Source: an uncultured Dorea sp.
Lineage (GTDB): Bacteria; Bacillota_A; Clostridia; Lachnospirales; Lachnospiraceae
Reading direction: 5' to 3'
Length of the DNA stretch: 6,794 bases
Assembly: GCA_910578865.1 (NCBI GenBank)
Contig: CAJTRM010000066.1
Coordinates: 1 to 6,794 of the forward strand
Below the pieces are notes generated by a model, which was not told the DNA's origin, made no database searches, and saw only the letters and a list, made by a program, of their open reading frames with translations. Below, in pieces: positions 5,231 to 6,794 of this stretch. Made by a program: the position numbers and the translations under genes. The first letter of the stretch is position 1. The number at the start of each line of letters is the position of its first letter.

Positions 5231-6282
5231 TCTAAAAAATCCTCGAACAACTCCAAATCCAATGAATTACACCATTTTTCCCTGTCAAGGTTTTGATATA
5301 TATAATTAGCTTTATCCTCCGAAAACCGTTCCCTGTTTTCCTCTGTGTTATAGTCATAGTCAAGCGTTTTGAGCCATTCATCAAATTTTGCATTAAACTC
5401 ATTGCGATATGTGTCGTCATTGAAATAGTTGTGTCCTTTATTCTCAAGAGGAATAAAGCTAAATCGGGAATCGTCCTTGTATTTTTCGTAATAAATTTCG
5501 TAACCGTATTCGGCTGGAACAACTTCATCATCAAAGCTATGTACAATCATAACAGCGGCATTGCTTTTTGAGAAGCCGTCCAACGCAGTATTTGCGGCAT
5601 ATCCGCCATATTGAATCCTCTCATGCAGTTTCACAAATGGTAACATCAAATAAATACCATTTCCTACCTGTTTTTTCCCCCCGGCTTCAAACAGATTCGG
5701 TGAAGCGTTAAAACCCGAACACGCTATAACGGCTTTTACTTCGGGGTGGTATGTAAGCACACTGCAAACACTGTAGCCGCCCCAGCTATGCCCGAATAAA
5801 ACGATTGGCAGACTTGGGAATTTCCCGCTTTCTTCCACAAATGTAATTGCATAGTCAAGGTCAATTACTCCCTGTGGAAGCCCTCCGACTCCCTCACCCT
5901 CGCTTTCATCATTTCCCGTAGCGTCATAGGAGAAAACATAATATCCATGACAGGCAAAATAATTCACACAATCCATATATGAATTATGTCCACCTCCACC
6001 AAAGCCATGTGCCATTACAACGATACCACGCTGGTTTTCTCCCGAACTATACATATATCCCGCCAGTTTCTGCCCCTCGTTGGAACTAAACTCATATTTC
6101 GTGCGGTGCAATCCGTCAAAGTCATCAACATAGAGCATAAGCGGCTCATAGCTCTCAAATCGCTGGTTAAAATTCTCGTTATACACCATTACAGATAATA
6201 CCCAATCGCCAGCAATTATTAGTACAGCCACGATAGCTAATACAATAGAGAGAATCTTTTTCTTTTTAGATTTCGGTTTCAT
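5194..6282 (-). CDS. Membrane-anchored alpha/beta hydrolase
   Basis: A 362-residue protein from the ATG at 6282, chosen because AAGGA (6292-6296 on the minus strand) is 9 nt upstream. The longer in-frame start at 6357 adds 25 residues that overlap the promoter. Residues 1-9 are basic (KPKSKKKK) and 10-33 form a membrane anchor. The catalytic domain then shows an oxyanion-loop HGFGGGG (92-98), nucleophile elbow GHSWGG with S166 (164-169), an acid at D251/D252 (HSFDDEVVP) and catalytic H284 (KGHNYF). It is a serine hydrolase of the Hydrolase_4 / lysophospholipase-like type, with its active domain probably outside the membrane. Substrate is unknown. An acidic C-terminal helical tail follows residue 310. 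The last residues LLSTL and stop are read from antisense carboxypeptidase DNA, so the native tail was slightly altered. Confidence 0.88.
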   Translation of the reverse strand: MKPKSKKKKILSIVLAIVAVLIIAGDWVLSVMVYNENFNQRFESYEPLMLYVDDFDGLHRTKYEFSSNEGQKLAGYMYSSGENQRGIVVMAHGFGGGGHNSYMDCVNYFACHGYYVFSYDATGNDESEGEGVGGLPQGVIDLDYAITFVEESGKFPSLPIVLFGHSWGGYSVCSVLTYHPEVKAVIACSGFNASPNLFEAGGKKQVGNGIYLMLPFVKLHERIQYGGYAANTALDGFSKSNAAVMIVHSFDDEVVPAEYGYEIYYEKYKDDSRFSFIPLENKGHNYFNDDTYRNEFNAKFDEWLKTLDYDYNTEENRERFSEDKANYIYQNLDREKWCNSLDLELFEDFLDFYDEHILLSTL

Positions 6283-6336
6283 TTTTTCATATCCTTCTCG
6301 ATTTATTGTTTTGTCGGAAAATTCTGATTTACCATT

Positions 6337-6365
6337 ATTATACACTTGTTTAAGCAAAATGAAAT
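6337..6365 (-). promoter_or_regulatory. Predicted promoter of the alpha/beta hydrolase gene
   Basis: A perfect -10 TATAAT lies at 6337-6342 on the minus strand. The best-placed -35, 17 nt away, is ATTTCA (6360-6365), only 3 of 6. This sits about 55 nt upstream of the start at 6282. A 12-bp palindrome ATAAATATTTAT (6364-6375) touches the -35 and might bind a regulator, though AT-rich palindromes arise easily by chance. Confidence 0.5.
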
Positions 6366-6490
6366 AAATATTTATGCATCATGTTCATCAAAACGGAACT
6401 GGAACATTCCTTACAAGTCTGTCGGCTCTGCGTCTATGCGTCTGAATCTTTGATGATATATTTGTTCTTCCCTACAAATGGAAATTTGAA

Positions 6491-6794
6491 TTATCTTTTA
6501 ACATAATTTTGATATGGCTTATCATTAAGTGATACTTTACAGCCTAACTTTTTAGCAAATACTTTCATGAACAATTTATTTAATGGACTTACTACATTGT
6601 TGAGAAAGATTTCTTTTTTAGAAAAATATTCTGGTTTAGCAAAGTCATTTACCACTTCTTTATTAAAATAATTGTTTTGAGCATAATATTTCCCCATGTC
6701 ATAAAAAGGTTCTATCATTTGTTTTCTCATTTTACTGCCTATAAAACTTACTGCAAACATACCACCTTTTAATAGGGTTCCGTTGTACTCACAT
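6491..6794 (-). CDS. C-terminal part of a possible flavodoxin-like NAD(P)H oxidoreductase (runs off the right edge)
   Basis: The minus-strand frame is open from the right edge (first full codon at 6793) to the TAA at 6491-6493, giving about 100 residues. The stretch CEYNGTLLKGGMFAVSFIGS, then an aromatic-rich IEPFYDMGKYYAQNNYF, resembles from memory the C-terminal half of multimeric flavodoxin / NADPH-dependent FMN reductase proteins of Clostridia. In these a flavodoxin core is followed by a helical tail with YF and KPEYFSKKE segments. The N-terminal FMN-binding loop that would settle this lies outside the window. An internal ATG at 6760 is not needed as a start, because the frame stays open upstream and no strong ribosome site with correct context is required. 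The family call is tentative; that it is a coding, C-terminal gene fragment is much surer. Confidence 0.55.
   Translation of the reverse strand, partial: CEYNGTLLKGGMFAVSFIGSKMRKQMIEPFYDMGKYYAQNNYFNKEVVNDFAKPEYFSKKEIFLNNVVSPLNKLFMKVFAKKLGCKVSLNDKPYQNYVKR

Noticed and set aside
5293..5571. A 92-codon plus-strand frame inside the hydrolase region
   Set aside because: Antisense to a hydrolase with a complete catalytic triad; no ribosome site and no recognised family.
6388..6470. A 27-codon minus-strand open stretch ending HRRRADRLVRNVPVPF
   Set aside because: Protein-like in look, but it has an upstream stop, no start codon and no recognised family; too short to claim as a relic.
6460..6479. 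ATTTGT/ACAAAT hairpin after the right-edge gene as a terminator
   Set aside because: Only six weak A-T-rich pairs and no following T run on the minus strand.

Overview
The window looks like accessory DNA from a low-GC Gram-positive anaerobe of the Clostridia, most likely a Lachnospiraceae-type gut Firmicute. The basis is AT-rich coding DNA, strong AAGGAG/GGAGG ribosome binding sites, closely overlapping genes, and a short relic of a conjugative coupling protein (VirD4/TraG) of the kind carried by Firmicute integrative conjugative elements. The species assignment is inference. No RNA gene, CRISPR array, complete transposase or integrase was seen.

Layout. (1) Bases 1-512, minus strand: a 33-codon hydrophobic small ORF and, 17 nt downstream, the 5' part of a class I SAM-dependent methyltransferase that leaves the window. 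A plausible sigma-A promoter lies upstream. (2) Bases 513-987: a decayed region holding an in-frame 44-residue C-terminal relic of a VirD4/TraG-type coupling protein, then two consecutive hairpins. (3) Bases 988-1356: an unrecognised 122-aa acidic protein. (4) Bases 1460-5215, plus strand: a tight operon of an ECF sigma factor, a six-helix membrane protein with a cytoplasmic N-terminal domain, an ABC ATPase, an ABC-2-type permease and the membrane-anchored N-terminus of a VanY-like (M15 family) D-Ala-D-Ala carboxypeptidase. Gene starts overlap the preceding stops by 11, 17 and 1 nt, and the last gap is 6 nt. (5) Near 5215 the carboxypeptidase gene stops abruptly, before its catalytic domain, and runs into the 3' end of a convergent, membrane-anchored alpha/beta hydrolase whose last five codons and stop appear to be antisense carboxypeptidase DNA. 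(6) At the right edge is the 3' part of another minus-strand gene, tentatively a flavodoxin-like oxidoreductase.

How the genes may work together. The sigma operon reads as a cell-envelope sensing and response module. The membrane protein, whose start overlaps the sigma gene, is placed to hold or release the sigma factor. The ABC pair is likely to export or clear an envelope-active compound. The carboxypeptidase, when intact, would trim peptidoglycan stem peptides. In this copy that last effector is broken, so the module is probably partly decayed. The window is a mosaic: conjugation relic, cargo operon and unrelated minus-strand genes meet at at least two visible seams, about 513-560 and about 5215.
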